Assembly: GCA_013115135.1 (NCBI GenBank)
Contig: JABANP010000162.1
Span: 39,095 to 103,094 of the forward strand
Direction: 5' to 3'
Source: Perkinsus olseni
Taxonomy: Eukaryota; Perkinsozoa; Perkinsida; Perkinsidae
Length of the DNA stretch: 64,000 bases
Under the pieces are notes generated by a model, which saw nothing but the letters and a program-made list of their open reading frames with translations, was not told the origin of the DNA and made no database searches. Positions within the stretch are counted from its first letter, which is position 1, and each line of letters opens with the position of its first letter. Both the position numbers and the translations under genes were made by a program. Shown one piece after another: positions 23,389-35,792 of this stretch.

Positions 23389-26300
23389 ATGGGGACGTGT
23401 CTGCCCACACTCAGTTCTGTACGAGGAATATGTTGGAAAGTAGGCATCACACGAGGCAGCGGCTCCAGGAGCAACAATCAACAACAACAATATAGAGGAG
23501 TTACTATTGGTAGTACACTGTCATCCAATCACTTGGATTACTCTTTTCATAATGATCATAGCTCTCTCTTGTATACCCTACAGGTACGCCGTGTCACACA
23601 TACAGTGGTAATTCTGTATCCACTAGACGTTACAATTGGTGGACGTTTTGGCCGCTATCTCTACTATTCCAGTTTCGGCGGCTGGCCAACTGTTATTTCC
23701 TATTGGCAGCCATCATAGTGAGCATTCCTGATGTTGGCTCCCTCAACCCCATATCAGCTATCCTACCTCTAGCATTTGTTCTACTTGTCTCAATCGCTCG
23801 TGAATTCGTAGAGGAGTGGTTGGCATACAAGAGGGATAAGGAGACCAATAGAGAATTAACGAGGAGGGTTACTACGCAAGGATCAATAGAGAAAGTAGAG
23901 TGGTCACGGCTGTTTCCCGGAGACATCATAATGGTGCGAGAATCCGAGCCGCTACCAGCCGATATGATACTGCTTTTATCATCCCATGGGGCTGATCCTA
24001 AAAGGGGCTGTGTAGCTTTCATGGAGACTAGTAATCTAGATGGGGAGACTAATCTTAAAACTAGACAAGCGCCCAAGTTGGTGTCGGATATCATCTCTGA
24101 AGGGAGAAGGTCTCGATCCCCATTGTTACAGAGGCAATCATCACGTTCGACTGGGGACACCAAACAACGTGAAGGAAGTCCTCAGGTGAGACAGTAGAGC
24201 CAGCAGTAACAATTGGTACAGGCCTCTTCGTTTAGATGGAGATCGATTCTCAAGTACCTGAAGATGGTTTTCGCTTGTATAAACGCCAATCCACTGGATT
24301 CATAGCGAATAAAAGGAGCCTCTGGCGACATTGGTCAATACCATGTCTATGCAATTCGAAGCTCCCTCAGCTGATTTATTAAAGTAGGTCCAACTCGCCT
24401 CTTCATCATCATGCCTCAGCATGCCGCCAGTAACGCCATCCTACTTAGGTTCAAAGGCTCCTTATCTCCACTAAGCAATACTGAGGACGAGGGTACGATA
24501 GAAGCTCTGAGCATGGATAATCTGTAATAGTGGCTGTGAGTAGAGGTATTCCTCACTGACTGGCGCTCCTGTCAGTCTACTCCGAGGTTGCACTCTGAAG
24601 AACACTCCTTGGGTGTTAGGAGTAGTTGTGTATGCCGGCCATGAATCACGATTCATGATTAGCAATCATGGTAGTAACCATCAATACGTTTAAGGTCACC
24701 ACCACCATTACTACTACTCATTCTAGGTGGCTTCGCACCAGCCAAGCGTAGCACGGTTGACATAGCGATGAATAAATACGTCTTGACCCTATTCATATTG
24801 CAAGCCATACTGTGTGTCATAGCCACTATCATATTCGGTACACTGCCATCACCTAATTCATCGGATTATCCATGGTAATAATAATACTAGTAGTGATACC
24901 CAAAGACCGGTATTACCGCCATCGCGCTGCGTAGGTATTTGTCTGGGTTATCAGACCAGACTCCCCTAATCAACTATCTCAGCTACTTCGTCCTGCTGAA
25001 CAGCCTCATACCAGTATCATTATGGGTATCAGGGGAGGTACTTCGTGTAGCTCAAGCCTTCTTAATAGAATGGGATAATGAACTCTATGATGCAGAAAGG
25101 TAGTACAGGTGGTGCTCGCGAAGCCTACTGCTGCTGGTGGTGGTGATGCCAGTTCTTCAAGTGTTCACCTACATGGCGTCCATACTGGAACTCTACATTG
25201 CACTGCTTTCAGGAAGCTCGCAGCTCGGTGTAACTCGAAGTCTATTCATGAGGAGCTTGGTATGATCACTCATGTATTTACTGACAAGACTGGTACGTTA
25301 ACCTGTAATAAGATGGAGTTTAAAGCAGCAGCTGTGGGAGGGGTCCTCTACTCGGCTGACCGTAAGGATACAACCCGAGTCGCCGCTACTGCAGGCCTCG
25401 AGGATTGGCCTCTGGGAGCCCCCGGTGTGCTTGCCCTTGATGCCAACTTACCTTCATCGTCATCGGATTGGCCCGCCCCACCAAAGTTCTCTGGCGTATT
25501 GCCATGCTCTGACGATCTAGTCAGTCTAATGAGGCGCTCCCTGACCCATCGGCAGGAGGCATCCTCCAACACTAGGACTCTCCATGAGTTCCTCTTTGGC
25601 CTAGCTGTCAACCATACATGTGAGAAGGCACAGCCCCCTACTTTGCCAGATCCCGAGTATTCTAATGACGATGGTGAAGGTGGTCGGGGAGGATGTCTCA
25701 GCGGAGCATTCACTAGGTCAAAACGACGTAAAAAGGGTGGAGCGGCGATTGAGGACCGTGCTTCTAAGGAGTCTTCTGCGTCTATCGGTCGTGCTGAAAG
25801 AAGTAGTGAAGGTGATATTGGTGATACAGCTGTATATCAAGGGACATCACCAGATGAGAGTGCGCTGGTATCAGCTGCAGGGTACTTTGGTATAAGGTTC
25901 ATGGACCGGACCCCGGATACTATTGATATATCCTTGTTGCACACGGGGGAAACCAAGACTATGGACCTATTACATGTTGTAGAGTTCACTAGTGATAGGA
26001 GGATGATGTCTGTAGTAGTTGCTGATAATAGTCTGCCAAGTAATAGAGATGGGCACCGTACGCTCACCATTCGATTGGTTGGATACGTTTTACGTTGCGG
26101 AGCCTCTGGGGTTAGTCATGATGCCTGTACTGATGATGTTGTCAGATACTCCAGAGAAGGTGGTGTATGTGTATACTAAAGGAGCGGATAGCTCGGTGCT
26201 GCCCAAGTGTCTTGTGGATACCCCTGATCATAGGGCTACTATGACACATACACAACGTTACGTTAGAGAGTTCGCCAACCAAGGATACCGTAGGGTTAGA

Positions 26301-28432
26301 GTCAGGCTTATGGAGGTTTAGATGGGTAATCTCGTCATGGCCACGTAGGTACATTATGTGTAGCTATGCGTAGTATGACTTGGAACGATTGGTGTGGTAT
26401 AGCTGATAAGATATCTGCTATACAGGATGACATATACAATAGAGAGCATCGTATGGCTGTACTGGACTCTACTATGATAGAGGTCAATTTAACGCTACTA
26501 GGATGTACAGCAGTAGAGGATAAGTTGCAAGATGGGGTACCGCAGACTATAGAGGCCTTGAGGGCTGCTGGTATAACTGTAGCCATGATAACTGGGGACA
26601 AGCGTGAGACAGCTATCAATATAGCATCGAGCTGCCGTCTGATTACCAATACCGATAATGTGTAAGCTCATCTCTATGTCTCTCCCACAAGGACGCACTA
26701 TCTAGGTACACTATGCTTGGACAGCAATCATTGTTCGGTGGAGGTAACTTTATATCATTGAAGACACTACGCCATGTGATGGGTAGTAATTATATTATTA
26801 ACTTGTTCTTTCCGTGGTCATGTAGATGATGTTCAGGTAATGATTATCTAGCTGGTGATGAGTGGTCATCCTCTCCTCTACCTAATTCAACGACCGATGG
26901 CAATACGGACCTTCGCTCAAGGCAGGAATCGGCGAGTGATCCGAGAAGGATATGGGAGCTTACTGATGAAGGGAAGGATATAAAGGAGCAGATAGACATA
27001 GCCAAAGAGACTCGTGATAGACCATCTGTGGTAGTAGTATCTGTACAGCTGTCTCGTGGGTGATGGTAAATGCGATGCTTCTTCCTTTATCAGGCTCTAC
27101 GCCAGCTGTCCGAGAGTACCCGCTCATACGAGGATCTGATAGCTTCTCGTCCACTTGGAGCAGGGCCTGCTAGTGGCGATATCAGTGCTACTTTCTCCCT
27201 AGTTATAGATGGTGCCAATTTGGCCAACCTCCTAGACCAACCTAAAAGTCGGGAGAAGCTCCTCCAGGTGCTACGACATCCTCAATGCGAATCGGCGGTA
27301 TTCTGTCGTGTTAACCCCAAACAGAAGGGGCAGATAGTATCTCTAGTGAAGGATAATATACCAGGACGTGCCAGTATATTGGCTATTGGTGATGGGGCTA
27401 ATGACATCAATATGATACAACGGGCTCATGTCGGGGTGGGTATCTTTGGTCAGGAAGGGTATCAGGCTGCTGGTATGGCCGATTATGCTATCAGCTCTTT
27501 TAGGGATCTATACAGGCTCTTATTCTATCATGGTAGGTGGAACTATGAACGTAATACACATTTCATCAACGTATTCGTGTACAAGAACTATCTTTTCACA
27601 CTGTGCCAGTTCTGGTTCGGGATAGTGTCACAGTTTACTGGCCAAACGGTCTTCTCATCATTCTACGTTATGGTATACAACTCGGTATTTTGTATCGTAC
27701 CAATATTCATAGCAGCCCTCTTCGATCATGATATCCATCCAGATCTAGATGGCCCGGCCACATCAGAATCAGCAGCAGCGGGATACGGTAGTAGAATACT
27801 CCACCCTCCTAGCATGACTCTCGACAAATGGCGCTTGGAGGTCGTCCCGAGTCTTTACCGTAGAACAGCTGCCAAACTATAACTTCAATCCCTGGGTTCT
27901 CCTAAAGTGGATTATCACAGGCTCAGTGCAGTCTTTGGCGTGCTTCTATGGTGTATGGGTGTATTGGGGTTACCTTGAAAGCTCTGTAAATGGAGATGGT
28001 CATGCGTCATCATCCCTCTGGTCAATGTCTATATTACTCTATACTGCTGTCATACTATTAGTGTCATGTATTATTATGATATTCACAGTTGAATGGTCTG
28101 CATTATTTTTATTTTCTATGCTCGTCCTCAACATAGCTATCTATGTTGGTTTTGTCTTTATTTTTGATCTCATACCAAGAACAGATGTTACGCGATACGC
28201 TCAGGACACAGTCGGCAACCTCACATTCTGGCTCTTACTACTCGTAATAATCTCTGTGTGCGTCTTGCCTCTCATAGCTATGCTTCGAACCAAGATACTT
28301 GGTAATAACGTTGATCCAGTTGAAGCATTGCAGTACTCTCGGGCTCGCAGTAGGAGGCACTTGAGGCGGCTACGCAAGAGGGGGGTCTCTGCTGTTGGCG
28401 CCGCGGGTTATAAAAGGTCGTCTGTCGTTTAG
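23389..28432 (+). CDS. P4-type ATPase (phospholipid-transporting flippase)
   Basis: P4 ATPases move aminophospholipids to the cytosolic leaflet. The start is the ATG at 23389. A 35-nt intron (23571-23605) leads into NSVSTRRYNWWTFWPLSLLFQF, the family's N-terminal signature. The actuator motif is TSNLDGETNLKTRQ (about 24030). The phosphorylated Asp is in DKTGTLT at 25283-25303. The nucleotide domain has SPDESALVSAAGYFG (about 25849) and KGAD (about 26178). TGDK is at 26591-26602 and GDGAND at 27388-27405. Hydrophobic segments at 23690-23800, 24770-25060 and 27560-28290 supply the membrane domain. A single-base +1 break at 27853-27856 separates PSLY from VEQLPNYNFNPW; skipping one base rejoins them. 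The exons at 24190-24330 and 26660-27070 are not fully resolved. The C-terminus is basic (ARSRRHLRRLRKRG). No CDC50 partner gene is nearby. Confidence 0.93.
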
Positions 28433-28829
28433 CACGTCACGCCCTTGGGAGGTCTGCGCTATCAAGCAGCACTAGCAATGGTATCGTAGGTGAGTAACTA
28501 TTACAGTAGGTTCTAATGAGGGCCTTCACTATCCTACTATAACCGCCGCTGCTCCTCGCTGCTGCTGGTGCCGTTCTTCTTGTTGTTCTCCTCCCAGCTG
28601 CTGCTGCTGCTTCACTAGTACTGCCACGTTGCCTGTCATCGGACCCTTTTTCGTTATCTCATATTATTCGGGTCCGTTATTGGTTGCGTTGAGGGAAAGG
28701 AGTTTGGACTATGGCATCGGTTTGACTCGTCATGATGGTTACACAGCGCTACCGACCCTTCTATACTGGATGATGCATAGCACTGTGGACGATGTACAGT
28801 GTAATTGGTTGCTTTAACAGGTTACATTA
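28433..28829. other. intergenic stretch, CTG-rich, no gene supported
   Basis: It contains a run of GCTGCT/CTGCTG-type trinucleotides near 28548-28615 and one 62-codon ORF with no recognised content. It probably carries the flippase 3' end and the promoter of the zinc-knuckle gene. Confidence 0.3.
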
Positions 28830-30450
28830 ATGTCTGACCCTTCTCCTCCGCCGGATCGAACCACGCAGGGTGACCTACCATCTTCGTCATCATCAAGCGC
28901 CCTACTAGAGAGCCTGTCATACGATGATGATGCTGCGCACGAAGCACTAGTACGAGGCCTGTTCTCCTCTGCTCCTTCCCCCTCCGAGGCACAGCACACG
29001 GAGGAGGAGAGTGCCCCTTCTAGCAGTAACGAGACTACCGGATCGAGGGCTCCTACCGGTCGAACGCCTACCGAGGACCCAACGCCATACGAGGGTACTC
29101 GGAGCACTCTCACTACGACAACTACCACAGAGTCCCACGTATCAGTATCCTCGGGGAGGTCGCTGAGCATACTGAGCATACTGGAGAACTACCCTACCTC
29201 ACTGCATATCTTAAGAAGCATCCAGACGCCTCACACTTCACTAAGCAGCATACTGCCTCTCATCATCGTGGTGGTGGTGGCGGGAGGTATTGGGAGAAGC
29301 CAGCAGAGAAGACAGTATGTTGGGTATGTCTAGGATCTCATGATTCTAGTGTATGCTCAAGGAAGAGGTGCTTTAGATGTGCTCAAGAAGGTCATGGATC
29401 AGCGGAGTGTAGCAGTAGTAAATGGTGCACCATCTGTCGAAAGCAAGGGCACAACACACCGGAGGCCTGCCCGACCACTGCCTATCGTACCTCCCTCAAC
29501 CCCAGATTCCATGCCAGCCTCACTTGTATGGTGTGTGGCCATAAGGGACATCTACTATGCGGTCCGCACTCACAAGTACTAGACATGGCGGCCAGGACGC
29601 CGGATCGCTACACGGAGATGTCCGTTAACATGAGGGTTCACGATACTCGAGAATATGGTATGCGTAGTGATGAGAGTAGGATGAGGAGAAGAAGCCGTTC
29701 ACGCAGCAGGGAGAGTCCATTCCGCCATCGTCAGCCCGACTATCATTATCGGGAAGCACGCCGTTCGCCGCTGCCGAGTAGTAGGAGTTGGCGGCGTGGT
29801 GCCGATGGTGATAGGCCCAACATCAGGAGTGGATACGAAATGTATCCTAGTCGGACGCCTCCACCGTCCCAGTCACACTATTGTTATCAGCAGCCTTATT
29901 CTCCTACACCCGTGGCAGCGGTAGATGGTAGATATACCAGACACTACGAGCAGCAGCAGCCGGACCGAGATACGAGAATGCCGATGAGAGGCCCTCTTGC
30001 AGCCCAATCGTTCAATCGTCCTCATTATGAGCATGCTCCGCCCATCGGTGATGATCGTGGATACAGCGTTCGGGGGTACAACTACAACCAGGCGTCACTT
30101 GGATACACGGCCAATGGTGGTAGCAACGGAAGGGATAGTAGCCGTTATCGTTACCCTAGTAGCAGCGGCAGCCCAGCATCCTATGATACGAGGCATGATA
30201 CGTATCGTAGCCGTACAGGCACAGAGGCTGGGACCAGATACCGCTACGACATGCGCACATCTGGTGTAAAGTACGAGACCCGGGTGGGAACGCCGCCACC
30301 CTCATCATCGTATCGCCGGCCTTATGAGAACTACGAGAATGCAGCCCGAAGGGACCGAGGCGACGGCAATGTAAGTAGTAGCCCAGGTTCGTTTCCTCTG
30401 AAGTATTGCTGCTGCTGCAGTTAACACTGCTCATCCGCTCAGATACGGTG
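28830..30450 (+). CDS. CCHC zinc-knuckle, RS-rich RNA-binding protein
   Basis: The ATG at 28830 opens MSDPSPPPDRTTQG. The frame then switches, through an unresolved intron ending near 29035, into SYRSNAYRGPN and YLTAYLKKHPDASHF. Four closely spaced zinc knuckles follow at about 29308-29565: CWVCLGSHDSSVC, CFRCAQEGHGSAEC, CTICRKQGHNTPEAC and CMVCGHKGHLLC. This row of CCHC knuckles resembles Air1/Air2 and ZCCHC7 of the TRAMP RNA-surveillance complex, although that identity is only suggested. From about 29630 the protein turns basic and disordered with RSRSRSRES, many Tyr, and SGS/GG repeats, like SR-type mRNP proteins. The frame runs to a donor GTAAGT at 30370, and the last exon is uncertain. 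It lies upstream of, and codirectional with, the coiled-coil gene. Confidence 0.68.
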
Positions 30451-30787
30451 GAGATACTAGGCCTCGCTGCCGCCGCCGCCAGAGTTCTACTACCTGGCCT
30501 ACCTGCCAATTGCGTATTAGCATATGTACATTACAATCATTTGATAGTACTAGTAGGAATGAAAGCATGCCATCGAGGGCTGATAGATGACGATATACCG
30601 GATGTATACCCAGCGATGATTACTGTGTAAGTTGACTACCAAGTGAAAGGTTCGAGTAGTAGTAGGGCCCTCTGATGTAGCTGAAGTTGCTCAACCCTCC
30701 GCTGTGCATCTCTTCCGGAGAGAGTTACTTGCCTCTCGTCATCATCATTATCATCATTGTTGTCCTGCACTGTAGTCGTGTTGGTTA

Positions 30788-33700
30788 ATGGGCTTCAGGA
30801 TAGTGCGCACAGAGGCCCTCCAATGCCGCGTTATGGTGGTAAGTGCTGATGGACCCGCCTCAAGGCAGCATAACAACAGGACACCAACAGCAGCAGCAGA
30901 CCCCATAAGAAGTGATACACCTCTCGACCACCTCTCACAGCTACACAAGGGAACCGCCAAACCCAGTCTGGCTACGAAGAAGGGAGACGTCGTCGCTGAT
31001 GTTAGGGTACCAGGGAAGATGGCACATCCACACTTCTATCATCATCTATACTGATGGCAGGTAGTGGAAGTGTGGTACTGGACTGAAGAAGGTACCTTCG
31101 AGAGGGAGAGGCTATTCGAGGACACCACGGAGTCCAATAAGAGACCACGACTAGTCGTACCACTTGATACCTTCGAGAACAATGCAAAGGCGTACACACA
31201 GCTGGAAGAGATGCTCAAGGCACGACAACAGGCCATTCACAGCGTCGTCATCATCATCGTCAGACTTATGTTTTAGACCACTAGTGAGCGTCTGGAAACT
31301 ACGGATAAGCTGCTGCAGACATGTCGGAAGGGATACTTCAGAGAACTGGCCCATCTGAGGCTATGCTAAATATGGCTAGGATGGACATAACAAGACTGGA
31401 GAGTGGAGGGTCGAGGGAAGGGCAAGTGCAGGCAGCACAGATGGTATGTACTAGGGATACCACACCAATCAATACAACCACATGATCTAGTAATGATGCT
31501 CATGTCGTGTAAGGAACGATTCGAAAGGTATGTGCAGTCTACTGAGGTCTATTTCTTCGATATCTCCGAGACCCTCGAGCCTGAGCTTAAGGAAGTGAGA
31601 GGCCACTGGCTCGATGTCATGTATACAACAGCCGTTGAGGGAAGGTACTGAAGGAGTCTGTGAGGTTGATGATACGGAAGGTGTTGAAGGACAACTTCAT
31701 GCTGAGAGAGAGGCTAGCAGCCCTTGGTGAAATGACTGACGATGACGAGGTCACCGATCCTCTGGATAAGGCTGGGAATATGATACGCATGATAGCGGAC
31801 AATGAGTGATGAGAGGGGATGCTCCTCTTACGCAGCATCATCACCAACGATGAAAGAACCCTGCCTTGTCCTAGGCTCGCCTCCCTGGATCAAATCTTCG
31901 ATATATTATTACATTTGGCTACTGATGGCGGTGGATCGGAAGAGAAGGGTAGTGTGGAGGCAGCAGCAGCACTGCAGTTTTTAAAAGGAGTGCCGTACCT
32001 TTAGGGAAAGGCTCATCTCGTGAGGAATATGGACGATTCAGAGATCACGTTATAGGTATGTGTCGCATACTATGTGACTCGAAGCTGTGCTTGAGGTTAC
32101 TCTCTAAATAGAGCTACTCAACTTGGCTCCTCCCGCCCCTCCTCTTCCTCCTTCGCTACCACCCGGGGGCCAAGGAGCATCAGCCGGGGGAAATGCAGAC
32201 AACGCCCTTGTTTCCAAGCTGGCGGCCATGGAAGCTGATCTCATCGCAGCGAAGGAGGAGAATGCTCGGCTGGTTAGTCTCCAAGAGAACGATGTATTCA
32301 TGAGATGGCCTGTCTGATGACACCCGCCCTTTCCTGTAGTGGTATCCTTCTCAGCGAGCCATCATACACAAACTACGAGAAGATGTGAGCATGATCGAGC
32401 ATGATAAGGCTGCTGCTGCTGCTGCTGCACTGGAACAAAGCAAGCCATCCAATAACCCAGTGGAGGGAACGGAAGGCGATAGAGAAGTTCAGGAGAAGTT
32501 TAGGAAGTGAGAATACACCGATTACCGGGGCTGCTGCCGCTGAGGGGATATTTGGGGTGGTGCTTAGGATTGAGGGACAACTAGAGGACTCAAAGGAAGA
32601 GTGTGTCAGATTGCAGAAGAAGGTGGCAGAGATGGAGGCGGTCAGTGCAGCCCGAAGGAAAGGAGAGGTAGTAGCAACATCACTACCGCCGGTGCCACTG
32701 GTGGGCCCCATCACCAGCGTCGTCAGAAACGGCTATGTTCTAGTCATGTGATGCATTCCTGGCAGGATGGGATTCTGGCACAACCAGCTGCCGCAGCGCT
32801 AGCAGCAGCAGAAGCAGAGCAGGAAGAGGAAGTAGACAGGATCCGAAGGGAGCTAGCCGACGAGAGGAGATTGCGCACGGCAGCAGAGGCACGGTGTGAG
32901 GGTATAGAAGCAGAGCTACGGCAGCGTATAAGCCAACTTGTGGAGGAAATGGAACATATTAAACAGCAACAGAGAGGAGTGGGAGGGAGGGGCAATCGCA
33001 AGACCCGAGGCTGTTGATGTCTGCCCAACCGTTAATGGCGGCAGGCAGCAGGGTGTGGATGCAGTTGACGTTGGGGTTATCACGGACGGGTCACATGACA
33101 AGGATGTCGATGTACTATGCACCAAACTAAGGGAGGAGAATGGTAGTTTGCGAAAGAGAATAGAGGAGCTCCAAGCTGAGGGAAAGCAGCAGTCTTGTGA
33201 TGTTCTACCCCGACAAAATGGGGCATCAAGTCGATACTCCAATGAGCCCCCGTCTAGTGAGGGAGTGAAGAGAGAGTCGAGAAGACTGATGGCATCGGAA
33301 ATCTCGGCTGGTGAGGGCGCATTAGGATTGGCTGGCAACGATCAGAGTCGGGGTTCGATGTATGATACAACATCATCTTCTGCTAGTGCTGCTGCCGCCG
33401 CTTCACCGCCGCCGCCCCGAGGCGCATTGGGGTGAGTAGCAGCATCATCAGTGGGGATATGAGAACAGCGATAGTTGATGGTCAATTCTCAGGTCTGAAT
33501 TCATGAGAGACGGAGTAGCACAGAGTGTAGCCCCGAGCATCGATGATATGGTGTCTATACCGACAAAGGGAAGGCACCAAACAAGCGCACCTAGTGATGG
33601 GGACCAGGAGGTGGGGAGCACGAGTATGGGGATGACAACAGGAGTTGAAGCAAGCGGCGGCAGCCATACCGATGCAAACAAAATGGTAGTCAAGGACTAT

Positions 33701-35792
33701 GCCTTCGTGTCACTATCTCCGTGCAGGACGATGACCACCTTGAACGCATTGAGATGGCACGGTCTATTAAAGCTCAAGAGCGTGTGGTGGAAGAATTGAA
33801 AGCTGATGTCGATTTCGAAAGGTCGATAGCTCAGGAGCAGCTTCCATGAGGTACCACGGGAGCAAGGGTCGTCATGGCAGCAGCGGCAGCAGCGGCACTA
33901 GACCGCCTCAGATTCGAGGAGTCTTTGCACAACATCTCGCGGAGGTGGCTGATGAGATTCGCCAGGCAACAGCCGTCTCTGAGATGAGATCATCTACTTC
34001 GAGTGGCTTTGGGAAGGATACAGGAAAGAACAGGATGACGATGATGAGAAGGCTGCAACCACCACCATCACCCCTCAGCACCCTAACGCAACCCGAGCAG
34101 CATGACGTCATCAATGCTGGTAGTAGTAGCAGCAGTCTCCTTACCATACTGCCCAGAGAAGGGTTAATCAGATCCATCAACAACAGATGATGCTGCTTTC
34201 ATGGAAACACCATCACATTCAGTGGATAGCATCCTATCTGCTACTCAGAGATCGTTCGACCAATCTCTTGCCCACATAAATGTAATTCGCCACAGGACTG
34301 ACGTTAGTGCCGGCGTTATATCTGACAACAGAGCCATCGCCCCTCCTCCATAACTCTACCATCAAGTGAAGGACACTCCCGTAACAGCATCGACCGAAGC
34401 AGGGTTGGAACGAGTCGATCGACACCATCTGTGGTAATGCCGCATGCTAGAGGCTTCGGGCAACACTTCCTTCAGCACGATCGAGCCAAGCAGGGGTTAC
34501 TAGGTGTTCAACTCAACTCTATGACACGTCGATGGGACCGTGCCACCACCCAACTGGACGAGGTGAAGTTTGAGCGAGATTGGCTCGCCTCCAAGGCTCT
34601 TGATGCCCTCTCCAAGCTCAAGGACGTACTCAACCACGGACTCCAGCCACTATTCACTGCCGACCTTCAGGCAAAGTGTGAGCTTGCTTCTATGAGGCGT
34701 CAAGTACTGGAGTATCGGAGGAAGACCAAATCCCTACAGAATGATTTAAGGATAGCTAAGCGCTACTACACGAACGACCCAGGAACAGCTGCTGCTCTTG
34801 CTTCGATGATGGACTCGGTTAGCCATGGGATCACACTATTGAGCTCGACTACCGTTCCCTGCAGGTCGGGTCGTTTGGTGAGGAACCGGACGAAGACCAC
34901 GCACTCAGGTAGGATATTGGGCAAACCAAAGCCAGGGCTCCTTCTGTTTATAAGCAGCAGCAGCAGCAGGCAGTCTCAGGCATAGCAGATCAGCGGAGGT
35001 GGGAGGTCGACACCGCGGATTTAGTGATACTGGCAGTACTGACGAGGAGGCATCAGGTGACTCCGGATCTTGATAGGTCCCTCCACCTAACCATCGGTTC
35101 CTTCCAGATCTTGACTTCAGCGAAGCAGACTCTCTCAACATCCCTTACACCGTACGCATCCAGCAAGCCCGTGGGGTTGGCCTTAAGAGGTGGCAAGTAT
35201 TGCACGCTGATAGTCATCTCCGCCACCGACGCGACGAGCTCTTCACGAAGAGCGCTCTGCAGTTTGCTCGGAAAGCCAGGCAGCTCCACTCGAGGTTTCA
35301 GCAAGACGGAACTGGACAGGTGGGCTAGATCCAGAATCGAAGGCTTTCAAGCTGTCTCTTGTTAGCTTACCCCACTCTCCCCAACCATCATTGACCTTCT
35401 GGCTCAACTATGTTCTCCGAGAGGGAGGAGAATCCACACTCATCCCAGTGGAGGAAGCCCAGTGCGCCGGCCATCGCCTTCTCCCCGGTTCAGCAGAGCA
35501 TCTCCTAAAACAGGCGACTCCTAGGATGGATCTCAGAGGCACCACCACACTGCCTAGATTGATACGACGTGCCGATCCTACGGCGTTGGGCAAGCCACAC
35601 GAAAGGCGTCGATCCTCCCTGCCCAGTAGAGAGCCTCAAGCTACCATAAGAATGAGAATGAAACGCTCGAACTCAGTGGAGCATGACAGGGCCCTGTACC
35701 TCCGTTATCTATTCATTCACGGAGTACATTTGGTTTGTCGTCGTCTAGTACATCAGTTCTTCCTCGGTTTCTTGAAGGGCATGGACTATTGA
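30788..35792 (+). CDS. large coiled-coil protein, family not recognised
   Basis: A chain of exons on the plus strand reads as one long, charged, helical protein. Early exons give WYWTEEGTFERERLF and NNAKAYTQLEEMLKARQQ (about 31070-31230). A compact block, EVYFFDISETLEPELKEVRGHWLDVMY (31538-31625), continuing LKESVRLMIRKVLKDN, looks more conserved than the rest. Heptad-rich stretches include 32200-32270, 32560-32640, 32780-32970 (EEEVDRIRRELADERRLR) and 33105-33190. The exon at 34431-34880 holds WDRATTQLDEVKFERDWLASK. The end is basic and Pro-rich. A 30-nt intron lies at 31806-31835. Frame breaks occur near 31645 (-1), 31986 (-1), 32499 (+1) and 32970 (+1). Cytoskeletal or centrosomal scaffolding is possible but unproven. 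Two genes rather than one cannot be excluded. Confidence 0.55.
31806..31835 (+). other. 30-nt GT-AG intron in the coiled-coil gene
   Basis: GTGATG to CGCAG. Removal joins MIADN to DIITNDERTLP in frame and removes a TGA stop, which supports splicing. Confidence 0.5.
32410..32428 (+). repeat. GCT trinucleotide run encoding polyalanine
   Basis: Six consecutive GCT codons plus GCA encode seven Ala within the coiled-coil protein. CTG/GCT and ATC/GAT runs recur across the window, for example near 41890, 52170 and 52660. Confidence 0.8.

Noticed and set aside
24186..24300. A separate small gene between flippase exons
   Set aside because: The stretch is better explained as one or two unresolved flippase introns or exons, because clear flippase sequence resumes at about 24330.
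29030..29333. Continuation of the 28830 frame
   Set aside because: Another frame here encodes YLTAYLKKHPDASHF leading directly into four zinc knuckles, so this frame is a shadow beyond about 29030.
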